Source of the DNA: an uncultured Eubacteriales bacterium
GTDB taxonomy: Bacteria; Bacillota; Clostridia; Peptostreptococcales; Anaerovoracaceae
Reading direction: 5' to 3'
DNA: 64,000 nucleotides
Assembly (NCBI GenBank): GCA_910583765.1
Contig: CAJTYS010000007.1
Coordinates: forward strand, 1 to 64,000
Shown: in pieces, positions 34,968-43,636 of the stretch
How positions within the stretch are numbered: position 1 is the first letter of the stretch
How the letters are laid out: each line of letters begins with the position of its first letter
Notes under the pieces: generated by a model
What the model was told of the DNA's origin: nothing
Databases searched by the model: none
The model's input: only the letters and a program-made list of their open reading frames with translations
Translations under genes and position numbers: made by a program

Positions 34968-36386
34968 CAAAATACGCGATAGATAATCCCCGTGAAGCGC
35001 GATTTCCGGCGTCACGAAAACATATAAACAGAAATCAATCACGGTCTGCGCCGCCATGACCATGACGATGAAACACGCCTGCATGACGGGCGCCACCCAA
35101 ATGGTCCTCGCGTACTCCTTTCTGTCAGGCAGCCGTTTCATGACGTACACGCTCTTGGTCTTCTTGTTGTAGTATTCATGATTCCAATATGCTTGAAGAA
35201 AGAGAGCCAGCAAAACGCCGATCAAGTATCCGTAATACGCGTGCGTTTCAAGTTCCCAAAAGTAAGGCATTTTCACGCCGGAGTCTATGGTGATTCCCGT
35301 AATGCTGTTCTTGATTTCCCTGAACCTCATCAAATAGTTTCCATAAAACACCATGTGCTCGGCGACACCCATAACAACGCACGCTCCGAAGAAAAAGTTG
35401 ACTTTTTCCAAGTTGATCCCCAGTGGCAGGTATCTGCGTCTGAGTCGGCCCAGATCCATTTTTTTGGAGCCTTTGCTCCCGCCTTTTTCCTCGTCCCTGC
35501 CGTATTGCCGCAAAAGGGATGTTTCAGCGGATGACGAGTCGTCAGTTTCCACTGGACGATTCACTTCCATGTAAACCTCGTCATCATGTTCCATGCTGTC
35601 CAGGTCCACGATCCCGTCATGCTTGTTGACCTTAAAAGGATCACCTTTGGGGCGTTTCTCCCTGGAGATCACGTCCGCGAAGGAAAGGGCAGCGTAAAGA
35701 GCGATGATCAGAACGGCCACCAGTATGTAACTGTTCTCCGGCGCGTAGGCCCAGACGATGAACATGGGGATGATCACCAGCGCCACTCCCGCTGACGGCG
35801 TTCCATTGTGCCAGCGCAAATAGCACGATCTGGCGCATTCACCTGCTAAAGCCAGCGCAGCGACCACGTTGAAAGCGATCACTGTGGGATGCGCGATGGG
35901 AATCAAAGCGTGCCCGATTTCCGTCCTCAAGAGGCCCAGCGCCAGTTTAGCGTCAAGGCCCGAGGCTCCCGCCATGGTCAGTCCCATTTTCCCGATCCCG
36001 TATAAAGAAGCGATGGCCACGCCCCAAAAGATGAGGATCACGGCGAAATAGTAAACGAAAACCGTCAGGTAAGCGGAAATGGGCGACAAGCGCAGCCGTC
36101 TCATGGTGTATCCAGTGGTCGAGCCGCTTCCTTTCAAGGCTTTCCTTCCATTCAAGGAATTGGCCACCAGCAGCATCCCCAGCAGATTCGCGGCCACAAG
36201 AGGCAAGACGGCCCATGCTCCCCCGAAAGCCCGTTCCATGAGCAGGTGGGAACCCGCTTCATGGGGATCGCCGATTTTCAATAAGAAAATCGCCAGAAAG
36301 CATAGGGGAATGGCCCCCGCGATCAGCAGAATTTTTTTATGACCTGCTTTGTTGTATAAGAAAATCAAAGATAGGTATTTGTTCAA
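34959..36386 (-). CDS. ABC transporter permease (two membrane halves)
   Basis: About 475 residues: six hydrophobic helices in residues 20-240, a hydrophilic Asp/Glu-rich cytoplasmic loop at about 245-335, then four or five further helices. This is an ABC-2-like permease encoded first in an operon with its ATPase. A GTG at 36395 opens the frame, but GGGAGG overlaps it; the TTG at 36386, eight bases behind, is the better start. Family identity rests on topology and the adjacent ATPase. Confidence 0.75.
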   Translation of the reverse strand: MNKYLSLIFLYNKAGHKKILLIAGAIPLCFLAIFLLKIGDPHEAGSHLLMERAFGGAWAVLPLVAANLLGMLLVANSLNGRKALKGSGSTTGYTMRRLRLSPISAYLTVFVYYFAVILIFWGVAIASLYGIGKMGLTMAGASGLDAKLALGLLRTEIGHALIPIAHPTVIAFNVVAALALAGECARSCYLRWHNGTPSAGVALVIIPMFIVWAYAPENSYILVAVLIIALYAALSFADVISREKRPKGDPFKVNKHDGIVDLDSMEHDDEVYMEVNRPVETDDSSSAETSLLRQYGRDEEKGGSKGSKKMDLGRLRRRYLPLGINLEKVNFFFGACVVMGVAEHMVFYGNYLMRFREIKNSITGITIDSGVKMPYFWELETHAYYGYLIGVLLALFLQAYWNHEYYNKKTKSVYVMKRLPDRKEYARTIWVAPVMQACFIVMVMAAQTVIDFCLYVFVTPEIALHGDYLSRILPF

Positions 36387-36441
36387 GGAAAACACCTCCC
36401 GATTTGTGGCCGTATAATTGATATCAGAATTTTATGAATAT

Positions 36442-36470
36442 ATTGTATGGGATGATCCACTGAAAGTCAA
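36442..36470 (-). promoter_or_regulatory. promoter of the ABC operon
   Basis: Minus-strand TTGACT (36465-36470), 17 bp, TACAAT (36442-36447), about 55 bp before the permease start. Confidence 0.6.
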
Positions 36471-36627
36471 TGGGCTTGTCTTTTTAAAATACTTATTCCG
36501 GTAGCCAAATACAGGCGCATCGCAATTTTTGCCTTTTGATCAAAGCCTATATTCTGCAAAAAGTGTGTCGCTTTCGCCTGTTCTATGGTAAAATCAACGA
36601 AAAGGGATAAAAACGGGGAGGAAAATC

Positions 36628-38325
36628 ATGGCAAGAACAGTGGGGATCGGGCATCAGGATTTCGAGGTGGTACGAAAGGAAGACATCTTTTATATTGACA
36701 AAACGGATTTCATACGGCAGTGGTGGGACGCAAAGGATCAGGTGACGCTAATCACCCGCCCCAGGCGATTTGGAAAAACCCTGAACATGAGCATGCTGGA
36801 AAAGTTCTTTTCCACGGACCATGCGGGAAAAGGCGAATTGTTTGAAGGACTATCCATTTGGGAAGACGAGACTTACCGGCAGCTGCAGGGGACTTATCCG
36901 GTGATCTTTCTCACCTTCGCCGGCGTGAAAGAGCGTTCTTTTTCACAAGCCAGGGAGAGCATTTGCAGGATCATCAAAGAGGCCTACAATCGCTTCGACT
37001 TTTTGCTGGAAAGCGATTTGCTCAATGAAAGCGAAAAAAACGACTTCAGAAAAATATCGGAAGACATGGAAGACAGCAGGGCTTCGTTTTCCATCAGGGC
37101 CTTGTCCGACTACTTGTCTCGTTATCACAAAAAGAAAGTTATCGTTCTGTTGGACGAATACGACACCCCCATGCAGGAGGCTTACGTAGGCGACTATTGG
37201 GACGACATGGTGGCCTTCACCAGAGGCCTATTCAATTACACGTTCAAAACCAACCCCTACCTGGAACGGGCGATCATGACAGGAATCACCAGAGTCAGCC
37301 GGGAGTCCATCTTTTCCGATTTGAACAATTTGAAAGTGGTGACCACGACTTCCAATGAATACGCAGACTGTTTCGGTTTCACGGAAGAAGAGGTCTTTGC
37401 CGCATTGGACGAGCAAGGCCTGTCGAACAAGCAGGATGAAGTAAAGACCTGGTACGACGGATTCACCTTCGGAGACAAGACCGACATCTACAATCCTTGG
37501 TCCATCATCAATTATCTGGATGCTGGAAAAGTAGGGGCTTACTGGGCCAACTCCAGTTCCAACAGTCTGGTGGGAAAGTTGATCCGAGAAGGAAACAAGA
37601 CCGTGAAGCTTAATTTCCAGCGGTTGCTGGAGGGCGGAACCATCGTCACGGGGTTGGACGAACAGATCGTGTACGGCGAACTGGATGGAGATGAGTCCGC
37701 CATTTGGAGCCTGCTTTTGGCCAGCGGTTATTTGAAAGTGGTTCGCAAGGAAGAAGGGTTCGGGGGAGACGAATGGGACGGTCCCGAATACGAATTGACC
37801 CTGACCAACTTGGAAACGCGGCGCATGTTCCGCTCTATGGTGCGAACCTGGTTCAAGAAAGGATCAGCCAATTACAACGATTTCATCCAGGCGCTGCTTT
37901 CCAGTGACCTGAAAGCCATGAATAAATACATGAACGACGTGGCCCTGGCCACTTTCAGCTATTTCGACACGGGTAAGAAGCCTTCAAAATCCGATCCAGA
38001 GAGATTTTACCACGGTTTCGTTTTAGGCCTGATGGTGGAGCTTTCCGGCAGGTACGCCCTGACCTCCAACCGGGAGAGCGGTTTCGGCAGGTATGACGTG
38101 ATGCTGGAACCGTTGAAAGCGGAAGATGATGCCATGATTTTAGAATTCAAGGTTCATGACCCAGAAGATGAAAAAAACCTGGAAGAAACGGCTGCGGCGG
38201 CCCTGGCCCAGATCGAGGAAAAACGATACGCCGCCAGCCTGAAGGCCAAGGGGATCGCCCCGGAAAAAATCCGCAAATACGGGTTCGCCTTTGAAGGGAG
38301 CACAGTGCTAATCCAAGGAAATTGA
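36628..38325 (+). CDS. AAA-ATPase_like / PD-(D/E)XK nuclease-domain protein, copy D
   Basis: 565 residues, same domains and catalytic residues as the other copies (RPRRFGKT, IVLLDEYD, GRYD...LEFKV). Its sequence is a patchwork: residues 9-45 follow copy A (DKTDFIRQWW, AKDQVTLI), 95-190 follow copy B (VKERSFSQARES, MVAFTRGLF), 335-440 follow copy C (YELTLTNLETRRMF) and the last 60 follow B again (HDPEDEK, KRYAAS). The conserved promoter block (-10 at 36586-36594) precedes it. A hairpin like that behind copy B follows. Confidence 0.88.
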   Translation: MARTVGIGHQDFEVVRKEDIFYIDKTDFIRQWWDAKDQVTLITRPRRFGKTLNMSMLEKFFSTDHAGKGELFEGLSIWEDETYRQLQGTYPVIFLTFAGVKERSFSQARESICRIIKEAYNRFDFLLESDLLNESEKNDFRKISEDMEDSRASFSIRALSDYLSRYHKKKVIVLLDEYDTPMQEAYVGDYWDDMVAFTRGLFNYTFKTNPYLERAIMTGITRVSRESIFSDLNNLKVVTTTSNEYADCFGFTEEEVFAALDEQGLSNKQDEVKTWYDGFTFGDKTDIYNPWSIINYLDAGKVGAYWANSSSNSLVGKLIREGNKTVKLNFQRLLEGGTIVTGLDEQIVYGELDGDESAIWSLLLASGYLKVVRKEEGFGGDEWDGPEYELTLTNLETRRMFRSMVRTWFKKGSANYNDFIQALLSSDLKAMNKYMNDVALATFSYFDTGKKPSKSDPERFYHGFVLGLMVELSGRYALTSNRESGFGRYDVMLEPLKAEDDAMILEFKVHDPEDEKNLEETAAAALAQIEEKRYAASLKAKGIAPEKIRKYGFAFEGSTVLIQGN

Positions 38326-38440
38326 TACATTAGTCTGCTCAATTCGATTATTAAGTTCAAATTCCTAAAACAGAAAAATACCTCAGGATTTAAAATAATA
38401 GAGATTTCTTTTTTAACTTTTATGCAATAATAGAAAATAA

Positions 38441-38473
38441 CACCGCCAGCCTTCATCTACCAGACTGGCGGTG
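38441..38473 (-). terminator. terminator of the iron alcohol dehydrogenase gene
   Basis: CACCGCCAG / CTGGCGGTG 9-bp stem with a 15-nt loop. On the minus strand TTATTTT follows. Nearly the same stem is at 22301-22330. Confidence 0.6.
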
Positions 38474-38550
38474 CTACTGATTGAAACTCTTGTTATTTTT
38501 GATTGCCCTTTTGAAACTATCTGCTCTTTTGTAAATTTTGCGCCAAGGCT

Positions 38551-39711
38551 CTATTTATCATTATATGCTTCATAAATCAGCTCTAGATAAGCATCTGCGT
38601 CGATTTCTCTGGCATTGTCATCGGATAACACGTTTTCCGCGGAGCGCTCGGCGATGGCACGGAAATTTTCTTCTTTAATGTAATCCAGATCTTTTAGCTT
38701 CGGGATTTTCACCTTTTCATTGAGCTCCTTAACCTTTTCCACTCCTGCGTAAGCCAGCTCTTCTGTGGTCATTCCCGTCCCATCGATGCCCATGCGCTTT
38801 GCCACTTCCGCGAATCTCTTTGGATTGGCCGGAATATTGTACTTCATCACATATGGCAGGAATATAGAATTGCCCACTCCGTGAGGCGTGTCGAACCATG
38901 CGCCAATGGTCTCGGAAATGGCATGGACAGCCCCTACGTTGGAATTGATAAAGGCCGCTCCTGCCATGAGACTGCCGTTGATCATATTGGTTCTGGCTTC
39001 CAGATTATTGCCATTTTCCACTGCTTCCACCAGGTTCGCAGAAATCAGTTCAATGGCATGCAGCGCCCACGCGTCTGTCAGCGGCTGGGACACTTTGCAG
39101 GTATAAGCTTCGATGGCATGTGTCAATGCGTCAACGCCTGTGGAAGCTGTCAGTGACGGCGGCAGAGTCAGCAGAAGCTCCGGATCCGCAATGGCTACGC
39201 TGGGCCGCAGTTTGATCGCGTCCATGATCCCCATCTTGTATTTCTTTTCTTCGTCCGTGATGACTGCCACAAAAGTGACTTCACTGCCTGTCCCTGCTGT
39301 GGTCGGGACGCAGATCACCGGCAGCATGTATTCCGGCAGGTCCGTGTAATCCCAATCCACGCATTTTCCCCCGTTAGTCACCAGAGCAGCCGTGGCCTTG
39401 GCCTGATCCATGGAACTTCCGCCGCCTAAACCAATGATCACGTCCACCTTTTCTTTTTTCGCCATTTCACAGGTGAAATCGCAATCCGTTGTCCTTGGAT
39501 TTGGCCGCACTTCTTTATAAGTCACGTATTCTACGCTTGACGCTTCCAGGCTCTTTGTCACCTTTTCATAGATTGGGCTGGAAGCCAGAAAACCGTCTGT
39601 GATAATCAGCGCTTTCTTTCCACCCAGACCCAGTACTTCTTCGCCTGTTTTCGCTACTGAACCTGCTCCTGAAACCACTTTCGTGGCATGAAAAAATTCT
39701 CGTATTTCCAT
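38551..39711 (-). CDS. iron-containing alcohol dehydrogenase
   Basis: 386 residues. The Rossmann-type NAD site contains VIIGLGGGSSMDQAKA (about 92-107). Metal ligands are expected at the Asp in STGVDALTHAIEAY (about 190-203, Asp and His), in GAVHAISETIGAWF and in DTPHGVGN, all present. It reduces an aldehyde or oxidises an alcohol with NAD(P)H. The frame is open to a TTG at 39720; the ATG at 39711 has GAGG at the right distance. It follows the NCS1 transporter by about 110 bp on the same strand, so it may act on the imported compound. Confidence 0.9.
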   Translation of the reverse strand: MEIREFFHATKVVSGAGSVAKTGEEVLGLGGKKALIITDGFLASSPIYEKVTKSLEASSVEYVTYKEVRPNPRTTDCDFTCEMAKKEKVDVIIGLGGGSSMDQAKATAALVTNGGKCVDWDYTDLPEYMLPVICVPTTAGTGSEVTFVAVITDEEKKYKMGIMDAIKLRPSVAIADPELLLTLPPSLTASTGVDALTHAIEAYTCKVSQPLTDAWALHAIELISANLVEAVENGNNLEARTNMINGSLMAGAAFINSNVGAVHAISETIGAWFDTPHGVGNSIFLPYVMKYNIPANPKRFAEVAKRMGIDGTGMTTEELAYAGVEKVKELNEKVKIPKLKDLDYIKEENFRAIAERSAENVLSDDNAREIDADAYLELIYEAYNDK

Positions 39712-39819
39712 AAATTTCAACCTCTTTCTTTCTAGTATATGAGAATTTCAGGCTTCATGGGAAAATCTATCAAATGCTTGGCGCAGCGAAAATTTCCCCA
39801 TGTGCCCCTATTTCCTTTT

Positions 39820-41232
39820 TTATTGATTTAATGTAACATATCCGCCTTTACCGCTTTTTACCACAAACAGCTTCATGACGATAAAGTATACGATGGCGCA
39901 TGGTATGCCCGCGCCTAAGGACGCTGTGCAGTAAATGAACGGCGTATGATAAACTAAAGTCGCTGGGTTAAAGAACACCAGATAGAACAGCGCTGCCGCT
40001 ATGAAGATGATCAAAGCGACCCAGTTCACTCCGCCCCAGAAATAATATTTCGATGTGTTAGTCTGATTGAGCAAGGACCGCAATTCCAGATTCTGCTTTC
40101 TCAGAATAAAGTAATCGACTACGGCTATGGCTGTCATCGGCACATAGAACACGCATGTGACTCCCAGCATGATATAGAAATGGTCATAGATCCAGTCCGC
40201 GCCGCAGATCAGGGCAACTGCGACCACAGCGCAGAACACACCTACGATGGAGCCCCATGATTTCTTTTGCAGGACCTTCAAACCTTTCAGCCCCAGGCAC
40301 ATGGTATATGTGATGGTGCTGCAGGATGTGATGTTGGCAACCGCGATAAAGCAAAGAGCCAAAACGCCAAGGCCGATTCCAGCCAGCTTTAGCATCCATA
40401 CTGTAGGGTCTTCTGAACCAATGGTCAGGCACGCTGCGGTACCAATGGACGTGGCTACTGTGGCGGCAATTACCAGACCGAAAAGGTTTGGCCAGTAAGC
40501 GGCTTTTCCTGATTTACACAGCCTGGAAAGTCCACCCATTTCAGGCCACCAAGACAGACCTGCTCCAAAGGAAAGCTCCACTGCAATGAGGAAATTGACC
40601 CACTTGCTGTCGTATGGAGTCAGCGGTTCGGCCTGCGCGATGTTTCCCCATCCGATCTTTACTGTTAAAATGATTGCTAACATAATAATGACAACGCACA
40701 TGAGCGGCGCCACGATGTTGTTGAATTTCTTGATCACCAGCGGTCCTTTCCAAACGACTAGGAACGTGATCACCATGCACAGGATCGCCATGCAAATGGT
40801 AAATGCGTGGCTCATAGCTTCTTTTCCCATGAAGACCGCTACTACGTTGGATACGGATCTAGCGAATAAAACAGACAGCACGATGTCCCAGCAGGCGATG
40901 AACACAGCCACGCACACCAGGATGAAATTCTTGCCCTTTGTGCCCATGAAGCTGACAGCGCCCGTGTATCCGTCAACGCCGTACTTTGCGCTGGACAGGC
41001 AAGGCATCCAAGTCATGACCAGCACTGTGAGCATGTTTCCTGCCAATGTCCCCCACACGGCTGTCCAAAAATCTGTGAACAGGGCGAGAGAAGCTCCGAT
41101 AAGAAAACACCATGTCGCAATGGTCAAGCCGATGTTGATGGAAGTATTGTCTAATAAATTATAAACTCGTTCGCTCCTTGTGATCGGCAGCAAGCCGAAC
41201 TGCGATTCTTTGTTTGCGTCAAATTTTGCCAC
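39820..41232 (-). CDS. NCS1-family transporter (cytosine/purine permease-like)
   Basis: 470 residues, 12 predicted helices, with the NCS1-like N-terminal region (TSINIGLTIATWCFLIGAS, then YGVDGYTGAVSFMGTKGKN) and the central AVELSFGAGLSWWPEMGGLSR helix. NCS1 members import nucleobases, allantoin, hydantoins or related amides. The true start is the GTG at 41232, since AAGGAGGGG lies between it and the upstream GTG of the open frame. It is preceded by a 73-residue membrane protein gene with 13 bp between them. Confidence 0.85.
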   Translation of the reverse strand: MAKFDANKESQFGLLPITRSERVYNLLDNTSINIGLTIATWCFLIGASLALFTDFWTAVWGTLAGNMLTVLVMTWMPCLSSAKYGVDGYTGAVSFMGTKGKNFILVCVAVFIACWDIVLSVLFARSVSNVVAVFMGKEAMSHAFTICMAILCMVITFLVVWKGPLVIKKFNNIVAPLMCVVIIMLAIILTVKIGWGNIAQAEPLTPYDSKWVNFLIAVELSFGAGLSWWPEMGGLSRLCKSGKAAYWPNLFGLVIAATVATSIGTAACLTIGSEDPTVWMLKLAGIGLGVLALCFIAVANITSCSTITYTMCLGLKGLKVLQKKSWGSIVGVFCAVVAVALICGADWIYDHFYIMLGVTCVFYVPMTAIAVVDYFILRKQNLELRSLLNQTNTSKYYFWGGVNWVALIIFIAAALFYLVFFNPATLVYHTPFIYCTASLGAGIPCAIVYFIVMKLFVVKSGKGGYVTLNQ

Positions 41233-41245
41233 GATTATCCCCTCC

Positions 41246-41467
41246 TTAACCACTGATACCTAACTTGCACGCATAAACAACGATTGGCAGGAACGTGCCC
41301 AAGGCGATCAATACCCATGAAAGGATCCAATCTCCTTTTGTCAGCCCTGGAACGACCTCTCCCTGCGTCTCGATCTCCGCGACTCTTTTGCAAAGTTCTT
41401 TTTCCACCTCTGGGTCAGTTCCCGTCCTTCCCTTCAGCTCTTCATAAACTTCTTCATATTGTGCCAT
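41246..41467 (-). CDS. small single-span membrane protein, NCS1 companion
   Basis: 73 residues: a charged cytosolic N-terminal half (YEEVYEELKGRTGTDPEV, about 4-21) and one transmembrane helix at about 46-66 (GDWILSWVLIALGTF). AGGAGG precedes the ATG. It is the first gene of the operon, immediately before the NCS1 transporter, which suggests an accessory subunit like the small partners of some SSF symporters. I recognise no named family. The frame is open 52 codons upstream, but the ribosome site decides. Confidence 0.7.
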   Translation of the reverse strand: MAQYEEVYEELKGRTGTDPEVEKELCKRVAEIETQGEVVPGLTKGDWILSWVLIALGTFLPIVVYACKLGISG

Positions 41468-41621
41468 AATAAGACCTCCTGCAATTGATAAAAATTGAAG
41501 ATCACAAAGCTGCCCTCTGGCCATTTTTTCGCAAACGCAGACTTTGTTAAAAGCTTTGGAAATACCTGAAAGATATTTCCCTTTTATAACAATGCGATAG
41601 ATATCTATGTACGCTATGTTC

Positions 41622-41652
41622 ATTCTAAACTTTCGAGTAACTTTAAAGTCAA
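41622..41652 (-). promoter_or_regulatory. MerR-type promoter of the NCS1 operon
   Basis: Minus-strand TTGACT (41647-41652) and TAGAAT (41622-41627) are 19 bp apart, the overlong spacing typical of MerR-activated promoters. The palindrome ACTTTAAAGT overlaps the -35 and spacer. Confidence 0.6.
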
Positions 41653-41790
41653 TCGTAATTTATTTCCAAATAGATATATTTTATAAATACTACTATGCAA
41701 ATTAATACGCTCAAATCTGCAATTTAGTTTGATTAATAGAGAGGATTTCTAAATTTACAGAGATTTCTAAACAATCGTTTTATTTTTAAG

Positions 41791-41820
41791 TTGACAGTAG
41801 CTTTAAAGTTGTTGTATTCT
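41791..41820 (+). promoter_or_regulatory. promoter of merR-family gene with shared operator
   Basis: TTGACA (41791-41796), 18 bp, TATTCT (41815-41820). The spacer carries GTAGCTTTAAAGTTG, matching GTAACTTTAAAGTCA at the divergent promoter. The remaining 41653-41790 shows a GATTTCTAAA direct repeat but no gene. Confidence 0.55.
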
Positions 41821-41903
41821 TTTGTAAGAGAAGAAGTCTGAAAAAACGCTCTGCTGATTTTGGCGTGCCTTCTATCTCTATATTTTGAAAGGGGTGACTG
41901 CGT

Positions 41904-42698
41904 ATGCGGCCAATGAAATCAGAAGAAATCAACAAGATCGCTTCTATTGATGAAATCAGCAAATTATTGAAGATATCTAAATCAACGCTTAGGTATTATG
42001 ATGAGATCGGAATTATCCACAATAAAAGAAAAAACGGCAAGAAAAACGCTTACCGCATTTATGACAGGGCGGACATGATCCAGCTGATGGATTTTCTTTT
42101 GATGCGCAATCTTGACATTTCCATAAAAGATATCATCCACACCAATTCCCTCCCGACTAGTGAGCAGTGCCAGGAATTATTTAACATTGTAAAGAAAAAC
42201 CAAGATAAGATACAAAAGATCATAACCGCAAACAATGAGTTGATGCAAAAGGTCCTGTGCATGCAGCAGTATTTGGACCTGGAAAAAGCAGAATACATAG
42301 AAACAAAAAATATAGATATCGTAAATATCAAGGAATTCCATCTATGGACCCCTGATCATTTGCATGCCTGGCTGGAGCGGCCTCATACGCGCAGTTATTG
42401 CTTTATCTGCATCAATGACAATAGTTCTGAAATCATCGAAGGCCTTGCGGATGCTCAGCATTTTGAAAGCGATATCTTATGGGAACGAGGCGACAATGAA
42501 AACATTACCTATCTGGAATGTCTGACTAACACGGAATACGCATATCCAAACAAAAATGATCTGGAGAAACATTTCCAGTATCTGAAAGAACATGGATATG
42601 AGTATGAGAGGATCATCTGTAAATTTATTTTAACGAAGAAAGATGAAGAAACAGAAAAAAAGCTGGATGTGTATCAGACTTGGATCCAGTTGAAATAG
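41904..42698 (+). CDS. MerR-family transcriptional regulator
   Basis: 264 residues. The winged helix-turn-helix is at about 13-80 (SIDEISKLLKISKSTLRYY, DEIGIIHNKR, RIYDRADMIQLMDFLL), then a dimerisation coiled coil (about 90-130). A C-terminal effector domain of GyrI-like appearance (about 140-264) ends KLDVYQTWIQLK. It is divergent from the NCS1 operon and both promoters share a CTTTAAAG palindrome, so it probably activates the transporter operon upon ligand binding. The ATG follows AAAGGGGTGA. Confidence 0.87.
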   Translation: MRPMKSEEINKIASIDEISKLLKISKSTLRYYDEIGIIHNKRKNGKKNAYRIYDRADMIQLMDFLLMRNLDISIKDIIHTNSLPTSEQCQELFNIVKKNQDKIQKIITANNELMQKVLCMQQYLDLEKAEYIETKNIDIVNIKEFHLWTPDHLHAWLERPHTRSYCFICINDNSSEIIEGLADAQHFESDILWERGDNENITYLECLTNTEYAYPNKNDLEKHFQYLKEHGYEYERIICKFILTKKDEETEKKLDVYQTWIQLK

Positions 42699-42733
42699 AG
42701 ATATCCAGTCATGGAAAATTTTTTCTGTCTCCT

Positions 42734-42773
42734 GGTAGCCGACGCAGAGTACGCCTGCGTAAAGACACCTACC
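42734..42773 (+). ncRNA. possible structured RNA after merR
   Basis: GGTAG...CTACC (5 bp) encloses ACGCAG-7 nt-CTGCGT (6 bp), followed five bases later by an intrinsic terminator. It fits no riboswitch class I recognise and no gene follows on this strand. It may be the structured 3' UTR of the merR mRNA. Confidence 0.35.
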
Positions 42774-42777
42774 TATT

Positions 42778-42805
42778 AGGCATACTGTTCGTAGTATGCC
42801 TTTTA
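42778..42805 (+). terminator. intrinsic terminator of merR-family gene
   Basis: AGGCATACT-GTTCGT-AGTATGCCT stem followed by TTTT. Confidence 0.75.
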
Positions 42806-42943
42806 TCATGCAATAATACCGTTGTTAACATTTTATATTATTTATATTATTTCTATTATTTCCTATCCTAACATTTTTCTTCTTTGCTTCAGTGATGCTC
42901 TTTTCTTTGGAGACTTACGTGGTACTTTTTTAATTCATAATAA

Positions 42944-42976
42944 AAAATCGAGAGTCTATTTCTAGATTCCCGATTT
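42944..42976. terminator. bidirectional terminator between convergent genes
   Basis: An imperfect hairpin, AAAATCG...CGATTTT with an inner TCTA/TAGA, flanked by A-runs on the left and T-runs on the right. It serves the sprT-like gene on the minus strand and any readthrough on the plus strand. Confidence 0.5.
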
Positions 42977-43044
42977 TCTTTGCACAAAATATTTATTTCC
43001 TGCTTTTCTAAATCTTTTATATTTCCACTCATCTTTTTTCAAAA

Positions 43045-43560
43045 TCAATTTTTCTCTATTTTATAGCACACTAAGTCTCCTCCGCACTTACATCGATATT
43101 CCTTTGCATGAGTCACAAGGCGGGATCGCTTTTGCCGATATATTTTCTGACCGCATCTCTGACAGACGATCATATAGTTAATCTGTCTTTTTTTCTCTGG
43201 CGTCTCTAGCCCGATGTTTTCATAAGTGGTCGTTGTGCTGATTTCATATCCATAAGCCTGGTTCATTTGATTTGCGTATGTTTTCCATTTCTGTCCGTGA
43301 TTATAGCATCCATAACATGTATGTAAAATCTCGTGGGCCAGTATATTTTTTATCCATTTGAGATCTGCTTGCAGCATCATCTCCCCTACTTCGATTTCGT
43401 ACTCGTAAGGACCTTTTGCTTTTTTACAGGCAGCGAACCTACTGCGGGCTCTTGTATTAATCGTGATCCGTGGATTAATATGATGACTGACCGGTATATG
43501 AATCAAGCGGCATTCCTCGATAATTTTGGCCATATAAATTTCTATTTCTTCTTTTCTCAT
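43045..43560 (-). CDS. SprT-like zinc metalloprotease-fold protein
   Basis: 171 residues. The SprT signature AHEILHTCYG (about 73-82) holds the HExxH zinc motif with a further His in NHGQKWK. A C-terminal zinc ribbon has CQRCG and CKCGG pairs (about 132-163). SprT/SPRTN-like proteins are linked to DNA-protein crosslink processing in other organisms; in bacteria the role is not settled. It is the last leftward gene next to the par locus and has its own terminator. Confidence 0.8.
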   Translation of the reverse strand: MRKEEIEIYMAKIIEECRLIHIPVSHHINPRITINTRARSRFAACKKAKGPYEYEIEVGEMMLQADLKWIKNILAHEILHTCYGCYNHGQKWKTYANQMNQAYGYEISTTTTYENIGLETPEKKRQINYMIVCQRCGQKIYRQKRSRLVTHAKEYRCKCGGDLVCYKIEKN

Positions 43561-43636
43561 GATTTAAAGATATATTCTTCCCAGCTAATTTAACACATAG
43601 TCAATATTTCAAGCTCAAGCTTTTATACTGTTACAT

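Noticed and set aside
17141..38325. Insertion sequences for the four repeated genes
   Set aside because: They have no transposase motifs, no terminal inverted repeats at the gene borders and no target duplications that I can see.
42734..42773. c-di-GMP, fluoride or THF riboswitch
   Set aside because: Conserved nucleotides of these classes are not present; only generic nested stems are seen.
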